NCBI GenBank assembly: GCA_025677815.1
Contig: JAIXMP010000027.1
Coordinates: 62,001 to 126,000 of the forward strand
Direction: 5' to 3'
From: Phascolomyces articulosus
Lineage: Eukaryota; Mucoromycota; Mucoromycetes; Mucorales; Lichtheimiaceae
DNA length: 64,000 nt
Made by a program: the position numbers and the translations under genes. Below the pieces are notes generated by a model. That model had not been told where the DNA came from. It did no database searches and worked only from the letters and a program-made list of their open reading frames with translations. Positions 24,194-37,237 of this stretch are shown in pieces. How positions within the stretch are numbered: the stretch's first letter is position 1; each line of letters opens with the position of its first letter.

Positions 24194-25533
24194 ATGAATT
24201 CACGTCATGACGATGATACCACAACTTCATCAATAGCAACATTATCAACGGTTCATGTGAGCACAGATCAAACATCATCGACACGAAATGAACAGCAAAC
24301 GATCACAACAGCCAGGATGGGTGACCATAATGATAGAAGTGATGATGAAGAATCTCAATATGATCATCATCGTACTACAACAACTGTTGCTGCGGCGGTT
24401 GGCACCACCTCCATGATGGATGACATTGAACAGCAACAAAATAATGATCGTATAAAGGAACCACATATAATAGATCAAACCATTGAAGACGATCAAGCCA
24501 ATTTACCCAAAGGCAATCGATTTACGAATTTATTTAAAGATGGAAGAACCATTGCTGTATTATTAGTGGTGGGTGGTGGTACTGCTGTTGCATTTCAATC
24601 GGGTTCGTAAAAAAAAAAAGCATCATAATTCGTTTTATATATAACAATTATGACTCATGAGCTACTCCATCTCGGGCGATCAATATGAATATATCTAATT
24701 TAAACATTGAAACTAATACACACATATATATTAAATTATTAGCTGCCAATGGTGCAATGCGTGTGGCTGCTGGTAGATCATTTTCTTCCGTCACTAATTT
24801 TGTTGTTGGATTATTTATGGAAATATTAGCCTTTTTATTTGATATATTGATTGTAAAAACTCCAAAACCTACTGTAAAACGGTTAAAAGGTAAACAACAA
24901 ATATGCTTCCAATATAAATATTATCATAAAAAGAAGAAAATTCTTCTTTTTTTTTCTCACACAAAAAGGGAATTGTTTTTTTGTTTACATTTTATTTTAC
25001 AGAGGCACCTTGGTATTCATGGATAGGTATTTAATTATACCATTTAATTATTATCTTATCAAATTAACCAATGTTTCTTTCTCTCTCTCTTATCAACATA
25101 TTGATAACATAATAGTAATTGATTATGGTTTTAATAGCAAGTATATAAATTTTATTTTGACACTAATTTTGAATTTATTAGGTGGTATTTTAGGTACCTA
25201 TTATGTCATTGTCAACATTTTTACTGTGACTCAAATGGGAGCAGGTGTTGTCCTTAGTGTATTTGTGTGTTCTCAGGTATAAATATATGTTTTTTTCCCT
25301 CTCTTGTCCTACAATATTATCATGACTATACTACTTAATTACCATTACTAGAAAAAAAATATGATATGCTGGCATTTTAACCTGAGGTTTCAAATGTTAA
25401 TTATTAGGTAATCACAGCATGTATTATGGATCACTTTGGTATTGCAGGAATACAAAAACGAAAATTCACAATATGGCGAATATTAGGTTCTTTGGGATTA
25501 ATTGGATGTGTTGCTGTGATCACCATTTTTTAA
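24194..25533 (+). CDS. YdcZ/DUF606-family DMT-type membrane transporter, copy 1
   Basis: Exons 24194-24602, 24743-24889, 25003-25026, 25182-25276 and 25408-25533 give 266 residues. The first 110 residues are soluble and rich in Ser, Thr, Asp and Gln. Then come five membrane segments: TIAVLLVVGGGTAVAFQS, FVVGLFMEILAFLFDILIV, GILGTYYVIVNIFTV, AGVVLSVFVCSQVITAC and ILGSLGLIGCVAVITIF. Between them are the family marks ANGAMR, APWYSWIGG and the DHFGI motif followed by a WRILG turn. Bacterial YdcZ proteins are small five-TM members of the drug/metabolite transporter superfamily; the substrate is unknown. The 24-nt exon 3 encodes the PWYSW turn. A paralogue with identical lengths for exons 2-5 follows 371 bp downstream. 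Confidence 0.85.
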
Positions 25534-25904
25534 ATTAATTTTATAATCCTATATACCCTTACCTTTTTTTTTACTACTATTTGTTTCTTCCTTTTCTTCT
25601 CGTTATATATTATTATTAATACAGGTGTAAAATAGATAGATTTTCTTGAGTAACGATAAAAAAGATACCTATTTTTTTTTACTTGGTTTAGACTAATCTT
25701 GATTCACAGCATTCTGAATGGAGAATATTGAATCTGTAAAATTATACGAAACGAAATGTAACACAAGATGTGGAGTCCTTGTGTGGGGACGAAGAACAAA
25801 CTTTACAACAAAAGTTTTTTTTTTTTTTTTTGGAACAGATACATTCTTTTTTTTTTCTTTTTATCTAGTCATTTTTTAATTTTCTTCCAAAAAGTAAAAG
25901 GAGC
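25534..25904. other. Spacer between the tandem YdcZ-family genes
   Basis: T-rich; terminator of copy 1 and promoter of copy 2. A (T)n run lies at about 25816-25831. Confidence 0.5.
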
Positions 25905-27455
25905 ATGATCATTACTTCATCATCGACAGCATCCTCCATTTTATCATATTCTACAGTTCATAGCAGTAGTAGTAGCAATAATAATAATAACCAACATAAT
26001 CATTACAATACTCGACAAGTAACAGAAATCAATAATGAAGAAGACGAGAATATAAACGAACAAACAATTCATGATGGAGATATAAGTGTGACAGTAATAC
26101 CAGTAACATCACTGTCAAATGAACGACAAACAATTATAAATCCACATCAAGAACGACAAGAATCATCAACAACAAATCAACCAACAACAGTACATGATGT
26201 AATTGAAGAAGAAACAACACGATCCACCATAGAACAACAAGAAGAACCATCTAAAAATCAACAATGTATGAATGAAAAAAGCAAGTCCTCTAAAGCAACT
26301 CATTTCATTCATCAATTATTTGGTCATTCCCTATTTGCCGTCTTATTACTTATTGCAGCAGGTTCAGCTGTTTCATTTCAATCAGGTTTATTTTCATTTT
26401 TTTCCCTCTCGTTTTGTTGCTATAACAGCAGGCAGTGATGTGTAAAAGAATAGGGGAAAAAGGATAATCCGATAAAAAAATTTATTTCTCCTGAATAATT
26501 CACACGCATCCTCCTCCCTCCACGAATCAAAAGAGTATGACATACTTACAACAGCATATATATACTTAAAAATATATTTAGGAATGAATGCTGCTATGCG
26601 TACAGCAGCAGGAAGAGCATTTTCTTCAGTGACCAATTTTGCTTCAGGAACATTGGCATGTTTGGTTCTTTTTATACTGGACCTCTTAATCTTAAGAACT
26701 CCACCTCCGCGGCATCATACATTCAAAGGTATATATTCAACCCAATTTATTTTTGTTTAAAGAAGAAGACCAGTAATAGTAGTTACTATTTTTTATTCCT
26801 ATTCTATGAAAAAGCAAGAGATAATTGTGGGTAGGCAATTATAACTTTAAAAACAACCAATATATATTAAGATTTGAGAGAGAGAGAGAGAGAGAAAGAG
26901 AAAAGGGGAGAAGAAGGTGTTAAATCTCTTAGTGATAAGGAGAATAAGGGAAAATCATTATATGTTGTTAAAAAAAAAAGATTGTATCTATGTAGAATCG
27001 CCATGGTATGCTTGGATGGGTAAGTGCATATTTTTTTTTATGTTGTTGGGAACCATATCTATACATCTAGAGCAGTGAAAAAGGATGTTGTCATTATATA
27101 TAATAATTCAAAAATTGTATATGATAATAGGTGGAATATTAGGTACTTTTTATATTATAGTCAATATTTTTCTCGTACCTATTCATGGTGCTGGTACTGT
27201 ATTAAGTATTTTTGTATGCGCACAGGTAAAGTATATATTATTATTATTATTATTACTATTATAATTATCAAATGACGATATTGATGATGCAGTGAGATAA
27301 CCTTAAATCATAATAATAATAATAAACAGGTGATAGCTGCATGTATTATGGATCATTTTGGATTAACGGGGATAAAGAAACGAAGGTATTCAATATGGAG
27401 AATTTTAGCATCTCTTGGATTAATTGGCTGTGTTGCTGTCATTACCTTATTTTAA
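25905..27455 (+). CDS. YdcZ/DUF606-family DMT-type membrane transporter, copy 2
   Basis: Exons 25905-26385, 26582-26728, 26996-27019, 27131-27225 and 27330-27455 give 290 residues. Exons 2 to 5 have exactly the same lengths (147, 24, 95, 126 nt) and phases as copy 1, so the two arose by tandem duplication. Core motifs match: FQSGMNAAMRTAAGRAFSS, SPWYAWMGG, ILGTFYIIVNIFLVP, VIAACIMDHFGLTGI, WRILASLGLIGCVAV. The soluble N-terminal tail of about 130 residues (Asn/Ser/Thr/Gln-rich) shares little with copy 1, so it evolves fast or under weak constraint. Introns have also diverged completely, showing the duplication is not recent. Confidence 0.85.
26875..26898. repeat. (GA)n tract in intron 2 of copy 2
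   Basis: Run of GA units inside the second intron of the downstream YdcZ-family gene. Confidence 0.85.
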
Positions 27456-28571
27456 TAATAATAAAAGGAGCTTTTATTTTCTATATATTCTTTTTCTCTC
27501 TGGACTCCTTCAACAACCCTTCTTTTCTATATACATATATATTTATATATACACGTTTATATAATATGATAATGATAATGATAATTATTATCTCCTCTAT
27601 ATTCTTTTCTTTGCTTCTCTTTATCACCTCCCTCCCCTCAAAAATAATCCAGAATATTCCACCTTTTCGGGTTTTACTTCTTTTTTTTTTCAAGGGCAAA
27701 CGAGTATATCTATGCATCCTACATTTTATGGACTGAAAAAATGTAGTAATAGTGAAGTGTGCTTATGAATAAATATCGTGATTCTCAACCCATGGTTTGA
27801 CAACCATGATATATAATGAATTATAGTTATATACATGTACATATAAAACCTGTTTAATCTCGATAATATATATATATATATATATATATTATGCCACTGC
27901 TGATATAACTAACTTTATATTCACTTATGTTCTCTCACCCCTCATTCAAACTTCAGCCTCCCAAACTCAAATACACACATATTGATGATGGATTTACCCG
28001 GTTTTTTCCCTTTCCAAACTAAAACAAAAAAAGATGTCAAAATATAACATTTTATAATTCTATATTATAAATAGATTGCCCCATCTTATTTTTTTTTTTG
28101 TACACTGGTATACATTCTCCTTAACCCACATTCTTTTACAAACATAAAATGATGAATTATAGAAAAAAAATAATTAAAATACTAAGAAGAAGGATATAAA
28201 AAAAGACAAAACATGAAATGATGTATATAATAATTATAATATAATAATAATAAAGAATGAATGAATATGTACAAAAAGCACGGCATATATAAAAAAAAGA
28301 AAAGAATCATTTTTTTTTTCAGAGAGAGAGATTTTGTTCTTTTCTTTTCTTCATTTCAGATTGTTGTTTAAAAAAAAAGAGAGAGAAGGTAGAAGGATAT
28401 GTGTGTATAATGTATATGTATGATAATTGGAAAAGATATATAAAAAAAAGAGACGAAGAATGTATGGGGAAGGAAGGAAGGGGCTGAAAGGAAGGGGATA
28501 ATGATGATGAGGGAGTCAATAGTAGAATAGTAGTAGTTGTAATTAGTAAATTAGGCATCTTGTTATTATCA
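27456..28571. other. Convergent intergenic region, AT-rich
   Basis: Between converging 3' ends of the transporter and the GATA factor. It holds an (AT)n run at 27866-27890. No gene is seen. Confidence 0.5.
27866..27890. repeat. (AT)n microsatellite
   Basis: About twelve TA units between the converging transporter and GATA genes. Confidence 0.9.
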
Positions 28572-30398
28572 TCATTCCTCTTCAATTTCAACAGTGCGAT
28601 TGGTAATATACGGTGACGTATCTGGTATGGACTGTGTTGGGGTTGCTGTTGGTGTATTTGCACATATTCGCCATTTTTCATCTCTTGGATAAGTTATTTC
28701 ACTATTGACAAATTTGACGCGATTGGAAGAAGAAGGTGAATCAGTATATGGTTTTGCCTGTACTTGAATAATTGGATATTGTATAATACGAGGTTGTCGA
28801 CGTTTCTGTTGTTGTTGTTGTGTTGTTATTCCATTATTATTATTATTATTATTATTATTTGAACTATTACTGTTGTTGGTCAATGTATTTCCTATCATTC
28901 CATTCCCACTACCACCGTTTTCAATTAAAAATCCTTGTGTTTGTACTGTCAATGATCCCTTTCGTAATAGTTTTGCATAATGAAGTCCACATGCATTACA
29001 TAATGTTCTTGCTCCATCAGGTCCTCTTCGCCATTCTGGAGTTTCTGTTGTATGACATGAATGACACCGTTGTCCTGCTGTGCTTCGTTTCTATTTACAT
29101 AAATATATATATATATATTAGTCTGTTTAATTAGTATATCATTTACTAAAAAAAAAAGATAACTTACTGCACGTCTTTTAATTCTTGGTCGTATACTACC
29201 ATCTGAATCGGATCGTGATCGGCGTAATAGCACGTTTTCCGGTGATTCAGTCTATATGTGATATATGGTAAATGATATATTTTTTTAAGGTTAGCAGCAG
29301 GATTTCTTTTTCTAAACTCTCTTTTCTCAAATCAGATCGATCGAATAAAATAAAATAAAATAAAAAAAGGGAAATACTCTTTCTTTCTTTCTCTCTCTTT
29401 CCCCCCTCTCCCTCTCCCCCAATTTTTTTATACTCATTACAACCCACACGCACAATTATGGTACACAGACAACATTGTATAATATAAATATAATATAATT
29501 ACCTCTGTAGTACTATTACTACTATGGATGAATGTATTGGATCCTTCTTCCATAATAGAACGGTGACGATTTTTTTGTTGTTCTTGTAATGATCCCAAAG
29601 AAGAAAGTATATCGCGTGCTGTTTGAGAAGCTGATTGTAATAAATCATGTCGATCCAATTCATTTTGTGATTGTCCCTTACAACGATCCAAATTTTCACA
29701 AAGTCTAGAGCATTGACTAATGATCTATTATTTTTAAAAAGCGGGTATTTTTTTTTTTTGTATAAATGGATATGTATTTTTTTTTATCATTCATCGTTTT
29801 TTTTTTATTTTTTATTAAACGTACATCTGTAATGTTTATTTTCGGAACATATTGATTGGATTGTTGTTGTTGTTGTTGTGGCGTTTGATTATCATTATCA
29901 CTATATTGTCTTTTACTGTTACCATTGTTATTATTCTTTATATCGTCGGAATAAGAAGACGATGGTGGTTGTGTCATTGTATCGCTAGAAGATTGTTTTA
30001 AATCATGGATCGATAAACTATTTACAAGAGAATGAGGTTCGTTGTTGTTGTTGTTATTGGTAATTTGTGGGTATCTAATTTTCGGTGCATGTACATTGGA
30101 TGACGAACTCGTGTTATAGTTGTATTGATCGGGTATAGGCGGTAAAACAACTTGGTTTTGATCCGTAATGGCAGCAATGGACGTTCTATTTTTATTTTAT
30201 TTTAACAATGTGTCAAAACGTAAAAAAGTAATGGCTCTCTTTTCCAATAGAATAGAATTCTCATTAAAAAAAACAATTAAAAAATAAAAAGAATGGTGTT
30301 TACAGTTTTTGGCCATATTGATTATGAGTAGACTGTGGTGAAGGTAAAACCTCCACTTCTTCTACGGGACCTGTAGTGCAAAGTTTTGAAATATCCAT
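28572..30398 (-). CDS. GATA-type zinc-finger transcription factor, NsdD/SUB-1-like
   Basis: Exons 30398-30304, 30185-29825, 29724-29503, 29251-29168 and 29090-28572 give 426 residues. The single zinc finger lies near residue 262 (CHSCHTTETPEWRRGPDG followed by ARTLCNACGLHYAKLLRKG), with the spacing C-x2-C-x18-C-x2-C. The 18-residue loop and the exact PEWRRGPDGARTLCNACG stretch match fungal NsdD (A. nidulans) and SUB-1 (N. crassa), regulators of sexual development and light response, more closely than nitrogen GATA factors, which have 17. No PAS domain is present, so it is not white-collar type. The rest is low complexity: polyGln near exon 2's end, polyAsn from (AAT)n codons and polyGln after the finger. 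The segment CSRLCENLDRCKGQSQNELD to SLQEQQKNRH may be helical. Function is inferred from the finger only. Confidence 0.85.
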
Positions 30399-30402
30399 AT
30401 AA

Positions 30403-30436
<34 letters not shown>

Positions 30437-33400
30437 GACGAAACAAGCAAACAAAAATAAAAAAGGAACAACAAACTATAAAAATGTGAAAAAAAAAAAA
30501 AAAAGAAAAAAGAAAAAGAAAAAATCTAAAGGCGCGGACAAAAAAAAAAAAAAGAGGATGAAGTTATATAAATATATTATTATATTATGTAGAACAGAAC
30601 ACTATAAACCCTACAAAGCCTCTCTTAGTTCTAACAGGCAATCATAAAAGGTTCAATCCAACTCTTTACAAAAAAAAAAAAGGGCGCAGAAAAAAAAAGA
30701 ATTTAGCAGTCGCGTACACATTTATATACACAACAAGTTTCTATAAAGTGACAATGAATGATTTGTTTCTTTTTTTTTTATTTATTATCATCATCTAATA
30801 TCTATTGGATTCTTTATCAATAAGTATGTTGTTGTTTACTAGTAATAATTTCTATGTAGTATAAGGCATCATCATCGGCTCTATTTTCGATGTATATATT
30901 TCTTCTTGATTCATATTCAGATTTAGAATTATTTATTATGCAGGCATAATGATTCCATGTATTCGGTTAAATTCATTCATTGGTAACTGATAATAAATAA
31001 TAAAAAAAATGTCTTCTTTTTTCTTGTTTTGTGTGTAAGTTTTCTATTCAACCAAATGAAGTAAAATTTTATATCTTTCGATCCAAAATCAAGATGTCGA
31101 TACCCTTTTAATATATTGTTCTTAATCCTTTTTCTTTTTGACAGTATCATCAGCTATTTATATTTATATTCACTTCATTTATTTATTTTCTTTGCGTTCT
31201 ACAAATGAATGAATTAGAGAATGATCTACTGAGATAAATGATCATGCTCTCCTTTATATTTTTATTATCAACAAATCATCAACAGTGCTGTACAGATTTT
31301 CTCTTTGTATATGTATAACCTATAAAGAAATAAAAACCTTATTGATTTCTTCTTTCGCGGTGATAAGAAAGAGAGGGGGGAAGCTTTTTTGCTGTATAAC
31401 AAAATAAGGTTTTTTTGGGGGGAGGAGCTGAAGGACCAGGAGAAAAACAGGTGAAAAAGAGGGGTGAACTGCGGGTATTTCGTCCGCGGGCTTACATCTC
31501 ATTAATCTAATAGTCCGTGCTCTTTTCTTTTTTATATATAATAATAAATAATAATAATAATTGCCACCACGCAGATATCATCTTATTCTTTTATATCATG
31601 TATATACAAATTAGTAACAATAACAATTGCATTCATCACTAGGAGTAAAATCGTTGTCATAAAAAAAATCATGATATTATAAGATGATCCTTCTCTCTCT
31701 TAAATAACTTACCTTCATATAAATTATTAATTAATAATAGTCGCCCATTATCTACAACTCGTCTGATTCATATATTATTATATGGCAATAGAAGTATATT
31801 AATACCTTGTTTATTATAAATCATTATCGCTAGTTAAATAATAATCCCCAGCATTCGGATCTTCTAATTATTTTAGAAATGATCTGCGTTATTATTTATG
31901 AAATTAGAAAGTTTTATGGTACAGTTTTCCTTATCTATAAAATAGGATATATGTATCGTAACCTATTTTAACTATAGTTCTATTCAGAAGGGAATATTCA
32001 TTTCTTCTTTGAACATGTTCAAAGAATAAAGTACTATATCGAGTATAAAGAATGTGGTGATGATGATGATGATGATAAGAAGACATACTTTTATTTCATG
32101 TCTACTGATATAAACTTCACCCAATAATAATAGTCATAATCAATATGCATCATTTGGCGCATTTTGTTTATATAAACAACAACTATGCAGCTGATATTTG
32201 TTTTACAACATGAAGGAAGTAACCATTTCTGAGTTCCGGTTCCCTGATCTTTAAATTCTAGTCATAATATATATAACCCTACCCTATATTAAAATGTTTG
32301 TTCACAACATAATATAACACAAGTCCAGAGTCATTATCTTCCCACTAAAATATATACTATAGAGTGCATAATTATACATGTAGATGAAGAGGTGAAACGA
32401 CCCTTACACACATTTTTTTTTACATATTATATATTCTTGACATATATAAAAAAACCGTCATCCATAACATCACTTTTCATTAAAAAAAAACGATTTCTTG
32501 TTATAAATAGGCAAGCGTCATCAATTACTATGGTAAGTTTCTTCCTCGTGTATGCATTGAACAATAAGAGAGTTATTAATAATAATTATGTCATATATAT
32601 TGTTGTACATACTACCAGGATATATACCGAAAAAGAATGAATAAAAACATTTTATAGCGGCCGTCATATAACCCCACACACAATTATATCTATATAGCTT
32701 AATTAGGTTCTTTGACCAATATCCATCTACTCTCAGGGAATGATGACGCTGAAGGATAAGTATAATGAAAACTTCTTTTACTTTTTAATCTTTTTGAATA
32801 TTTATGCTACGTATTATTGTTCTATATTATATAACATGATTTTTTTTGTACGGACCAATAATTTAAACTGCTTAATAATCTTTCAATGCTGCTCTTATAA
32901 TAAACATAACTTCTTGGTTCAGTTTAAGTACACTACTGAAAAGTTTTTTGATTTTGGAAATGGATCACTTCGTTTGTCAAATAGATCATACCTGTGAATA
33001 AAAACGTACCATCCTCATCTCAAAAAAAGTTGAAGGTTCTGTCCTGTTGGTTGGGTGATGGAAATGCAAGGTGTACTAATATTTAATACAAATTTATTTC
33101 TGTCCCAAAGAAGAAGAATCCAAACTTTGTTTTATAGAGTATTATTACAACTTTTTCTACTGTCATCCGACGGCAACTAATAAGCACTGTTACTGTAACA
33201 AACAAGATATATCCTATCAAAAGTATCTAGTTTTTGATTTTGTATATAGAAATATAACATGTCATTTAGTTTGGATATATAATACAGTATGGCAATGGAT
33301 ATATTTTCTATTTACTGGAAGAAAAATTGAGGAGGAATGTACACTGGAAAAAGTTTCATATCCTCAGCCACGATGCCTTGCATGTCTGATTAAAAATATA

Positions 33401-33689
33401 TATATACGAATATATTGTGTTGAAGATAAAACATATTTAATTAGTATCCCACCTCTTCTGATTTCTGAAATCAGTATATTCTCATGTCTTTCTAACTGTT
33501 CTTGTAGATAACCTACACAAATATCTGAACACTTGGATGGTCAAAAATTCTGATTGTTTATATTAAGACGTATTCATCAAGCAATACACCTAGTGTGTCA
33601 TTAAAATGAATTGGAAAGAAAGTAGAAGAATGTATGGAAGAATCTTAAGATTTATGATTTGTTACAGATATCAACTCTATTCTCTTTGA
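30399..33689. other. Long AT-rich gene-poor region
   Basis: It contains (AAT)n at 30401-30434 directly upstream of the GATA gene, several poly-A runs, (GAT)n at 32056-32076 and a GC-richer patch at 31360-31500. No frame with protein-like character beyond short AT-rich noise was found. Part may be the promoter of the GATA factor. Confidence 0.45.
30401..30434. repeat. (AAT)n microsatellite upstream of the GATA gene
   Basis: About eleven AAT units in the presumed 5' leader. Confidence 0.9.
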
Positions 33690-34851
33690 TACAAAATGCC
33701 TACAGATTTAAATTTGATGATCATTATCTCAAACAGTGGGTTGAATCAATAAGGGAGAAGACTAACCAAGACGGATGATAGTAACAAGAAATATTATATA
33801 TGTAAGAATAGCAACGAATCTCATGGAATTATTCTCCAAGACGTGTTTTTCATAAAAAGCATGGAATGAATTTTTGCACTTGTTGAAAATAAGACATGGT
33901 GTAAATTAAAGAATTATTAGACGGCAAGTTAGTAGAGGTCATTCTCTTAAGTGATTCCCGAGTTGAAGAACAAAAGTAGAAAAAAAATGTACGTATTCTA
34001 TGGAAAGTATGATCAAAACAGAAATGAAAAGTACTTTAACACGTAGATACAGTAACATGCCTGTTTTCGAGGCATCACCCTCCTTCCGCCCTCTTTCCAC
34101 TACACTACTACTGCCAGCATCACCTCTTCCACAAGTCATGTCACCACCATAATCGCCATAACCTTCATCACCATCTTACCCGCCCCTTTTTTCTGATGAA
34201 TCGGAAACGGAAGGAACGGATGTAATAGAAGAGGAACAAGCAGATGCCGAAACTGGGTAAGAATCAATAAAACCATAGTGTTAAAAAAATTAGCAGTAGA
34301 ACGTGTTTTTTTAAAAACATCAATTTTTTAGTGCTTGGGAAGGGTACATTGGTCAATTTGAGGTCCATATTACCACAGAACAACTGATTGAGCAGGTAGA
34401 AGAACAGCTCATTGCTCTTCTTCGCGAGCGGCATAGTTTGTATGCACTTCTTGTATAATTGTTTTTAGTTGGTAAAAAAGAAACAGTGTGGTGCTAACTC
34501 ATCTTATACCTTTAACCAGGATTTTGCAGGCACTTGCTCCTGTTGAATCACGGCAGAATGCTGCAACAAACTTTGAGGATAGATTGTTCTGGATGGAGGA
34601 ACGTACGCGTCTCATTCGGCTCCTGAATAGGTGAGTTTAATTGTGTTTCCTTATTACTTCTTGCGATACGTCCAATGTTTATATGAGCTTTTATTTTGGT
34701 GCTGATAAAATGTATAAAAAGAACGTTTGTAGGTAGACCGGTGGAAGAGACAGAAGGATCCGTCAATAATGGTGGATCACAATTAGGCAAACATAGATGT
34801 GATCAATTTGTTTTGTTTTGTTTTGTTTTGTTTTTTTTTTTTTTTTTTTGA
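33690..34851 (+). pseudogene. Decayed multi-exon gene, possibly PH-domain protein
   Basis: A frame starting at ATG 34000 can be spliced in phase through 34000-34256, 34332-34452, 34530-34630 and 34737-34851. It encodes a Ser/Pro-rich segment with an acidic end (ESETEGTDVIEEEQADAETG), then AWEGYIGQFEVHITTEQLIE, VEEQLIALLRERHSLYALL and NFEDRLFWMEERTRLIRLLN. Exon 1 carries TAA at 34150-34152 and TAA at 34159-34161; both would be CAA before one C-to-T change (SPP-Q-SP-Q-PSSPSYPP). About 250 bp upstream, near 33690-33770, an open piece reads NAYRFKFDDHYLKQWVESIR, which resembles the last strand and helix of a PH domain. Whether both belong to one gene is inference. The family is not recognised. 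Confidence 0.35.
34806..34832. repeat. (TTTTG)n pentanucleotide repeat
   Basis: Five TTTTG-type units followed by a long T run ending near 34849. Confidence 0.85.
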
Positions 34852-35879
34852 GGGAAAATAAAATTGCATGATTACTATGATAAACCAGTGAAAGTTCATT
34901 ACACCTCGTTGTAACAGCTCGTACCAGGATTATTCAAAATTTCCTCTGATTTTGACCTCAGTTGTTACGCACCTGTTCATAGTGAACAGCACCCTTTAGT
35001 AATTGATAATCGTAAAGGATAAATATACAAGTAGATCTTTATATAAAGTAATAAGAGATAAAAGGAAAAAGAGGCATAAAGATAAATAATAAAATAATAT
35101 AAATAGTATATATATATATAAAGTAAAATCAAAGTAAGAAGGAGAATAGTGAATAGTGTATAAAATAATGGATAAAAAAAGGTATTATAAGAAAGTTCAA
35201 AGGCGTAAGCAATTGTTGGATATATATGATACTTTGTTTGATGTGAATTCTGGTAAGAATTTTACATCAGAAAATGATGATAAAAGCTTATCTCTAAAGA
35301 CATTAATATCTTGAGAACGACTTTGATCATTTAAAGTTGGATCAACATGATATAAATAGTTCTAGTTGGCAGCTTGGTATATATACCAGAAATGGAAGTG
35401 GATGTTGGTGTAGCCAATATCATATCAGGGTCTTGGAATATAAAAGATTCAATATAATGCCTTGATGGCTTGGTAGCTGTTATATGCTTTATATATTGAG
35501 GCTATACAAGAATAATATAAAAAATATTAATAAAATTATTAATAAAAAAAATAACTATAAAAAAATTAGTTAAAGAGAAATTACCTTAAGTATTTGTGCA
35601 TATGGTCTGCACAAATCCCTAAATGATAAGGCTTGTTGTTGGGACAAAGGAATTAAAAACCTTGTACTGTTACTGGGTAGTAAATTAGGTTCTATAAATC
35701 TTTTATCTTGTTGGTGCAGGATATTTCAAATATCTAATGCAAAACAATCTCTAAAGAGATTGATTACATTAGTATTGAAGGCAAAGGCAAGTTTTTCAAC
35801 TAATTCAATAATTATAATAGAGGGAGAGAAAGAGAATTGACTAGTATCAATTATAACTCTTTCCAACATAAAACCATTA
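34852..35879. other. AT-rich intergenic region
   Basis: No supported gene; A-rich with many direct short repeats (TATAAA, AATAAT). Confidence 0.45.
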
Positions 35880-36216
35880 GGGGGTTTCAAATTGGTTTTT
35901 GATTTTTGCACGTTGGCACATATATATCAACAACACGAACTCCACTTACTTCACGCGACATCAAGAATTTAATGGTATTGTCGACTTGGGCAAGAGTCCA
36001 TTGGCTGTCAGAACCTTTGGCATTAGTTAAAATTCAAAAATGGTTTGAGCGAGGAATATGTGTGTATTTGACCGAGATTAAAGAGAAATGCGAGATAGCC
36101 CAACACGCAACTTTAAACTTGCGCGATAGATTTTGGAGCCAGCGCACAAAAGTAAGGTCCAATATGCAAAAATTTACCCAACGCACAAAAATCAAAAATC
36201 AACTTGAAACCCCCCC
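35880..36216. mobile_element. MITE-like element with about 37-bp terminal inverted repeats
   Basis: The left end (35880-35916) starts GGGGGTTTCAA and the right end, read on the minus strand from 36214 to 36178, matches it over 37 bases with only four differences, all transitions. Just inside the right end are about 20-bp iterated units: CCAGCGCACAAAAGTAAGGT, CCAATATGCAAAAATTTACC and CAACGCACAAAAAT. Short size (about 340 bp), strong inverted repeats and iterated subterminal units fit a miniature inverted-repeat transposable element. A clear target-site duplication is not seen (ATTA on the left, AATC on the right). A 105-codon plus-strand frame spans it but its last residues are just the repeat. 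A minus-strand piece (QWTLAQVDNTIKFLMSREV) looks protein-like and might be captured coding DNA. Confidence 0.6.
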
Positions 36217-37237
36217 AATCTGAATATATCGTTTGCAACATAGAAATGAAAGTACAATTATATTAGAAAAACACGTCGTCTTCTTTAAATAAACTTGTGT
36301 ATACCAATCAAAGGAACCATTTAGTAGCAGGAATTCATTTTTGTTGCACATGGATATACCATGTGGATAAGAATAATTTCGTTGTCACACAACATACAAT
36401 GAGGTCTTTCATTATATATATCATCGCATTAAATTATCAACCAAACCGACCAACTTTTTTAAGTGTGCAGTAAAAGAAATACATTAAAAGATGTGGTATG
36501 TTACGTAACTCTTTTATTGAAATCATTCTATACAGTCTATATCAATTTAAATGTAATGATAATAATAAAAAACTGGTATGATCAACAAAAGAAATTCTTC
36601 TCTATTTTTCGCAATGACAATATGTACAAGCAATATAATGTGATTTATTAATGTCACGTTCTTGTCAAAGTGGGATATAATATATATATATATAAGGTTG
36701 TCTTTCATCTACACGCATTAATATGTATAAATAGGATTGGTTGGATTTCCTTCCTTCCCTTTGCATTGGATAGATGCTTTTAGAAAATAGCAGATTGGCT
36801 TACATATACAAGAATATGCATAATAATTTTCTACCTTTTTCTTTTTCTTTTTTTTTTTTTTTTACTTTGACCAGTGGATTAGATTCATTTATTAGCTTAT
36901 ATATATACAAAAGATGGGGTTGTTTCACTTTTTTTTTTCTCAAAGAAACTGTTATTTGTGACACGTAAAAAAACACCATTTGTTTATATACTCTGTTGTT
37001 TATTGTTGTTGTTGCCATAATATAAGAATAATAATGGGAAGCCAAGACAATGAGTACACTTTTTATTTTAGCATGTGTGTTGCTATTTATTCATTTAGGG
37101 AGAAACTTTTTTTTTCTGTCATTTATTTATCGCCACTCACACTTTTTTTTATTACTTTTCTTTCTCTCTCTCCTTTTCTTATTTACTTATACTTCACAAA
37201 ACATAAAACACAGGACTTTTATTGATTCAGTTTGACA
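36217..37237. other. Intergenic region upstream of the STIMATE-family gene
   Basis: T-rich, with (AT)n near 36679-36694. No supported gene. Confidence 0.5.
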
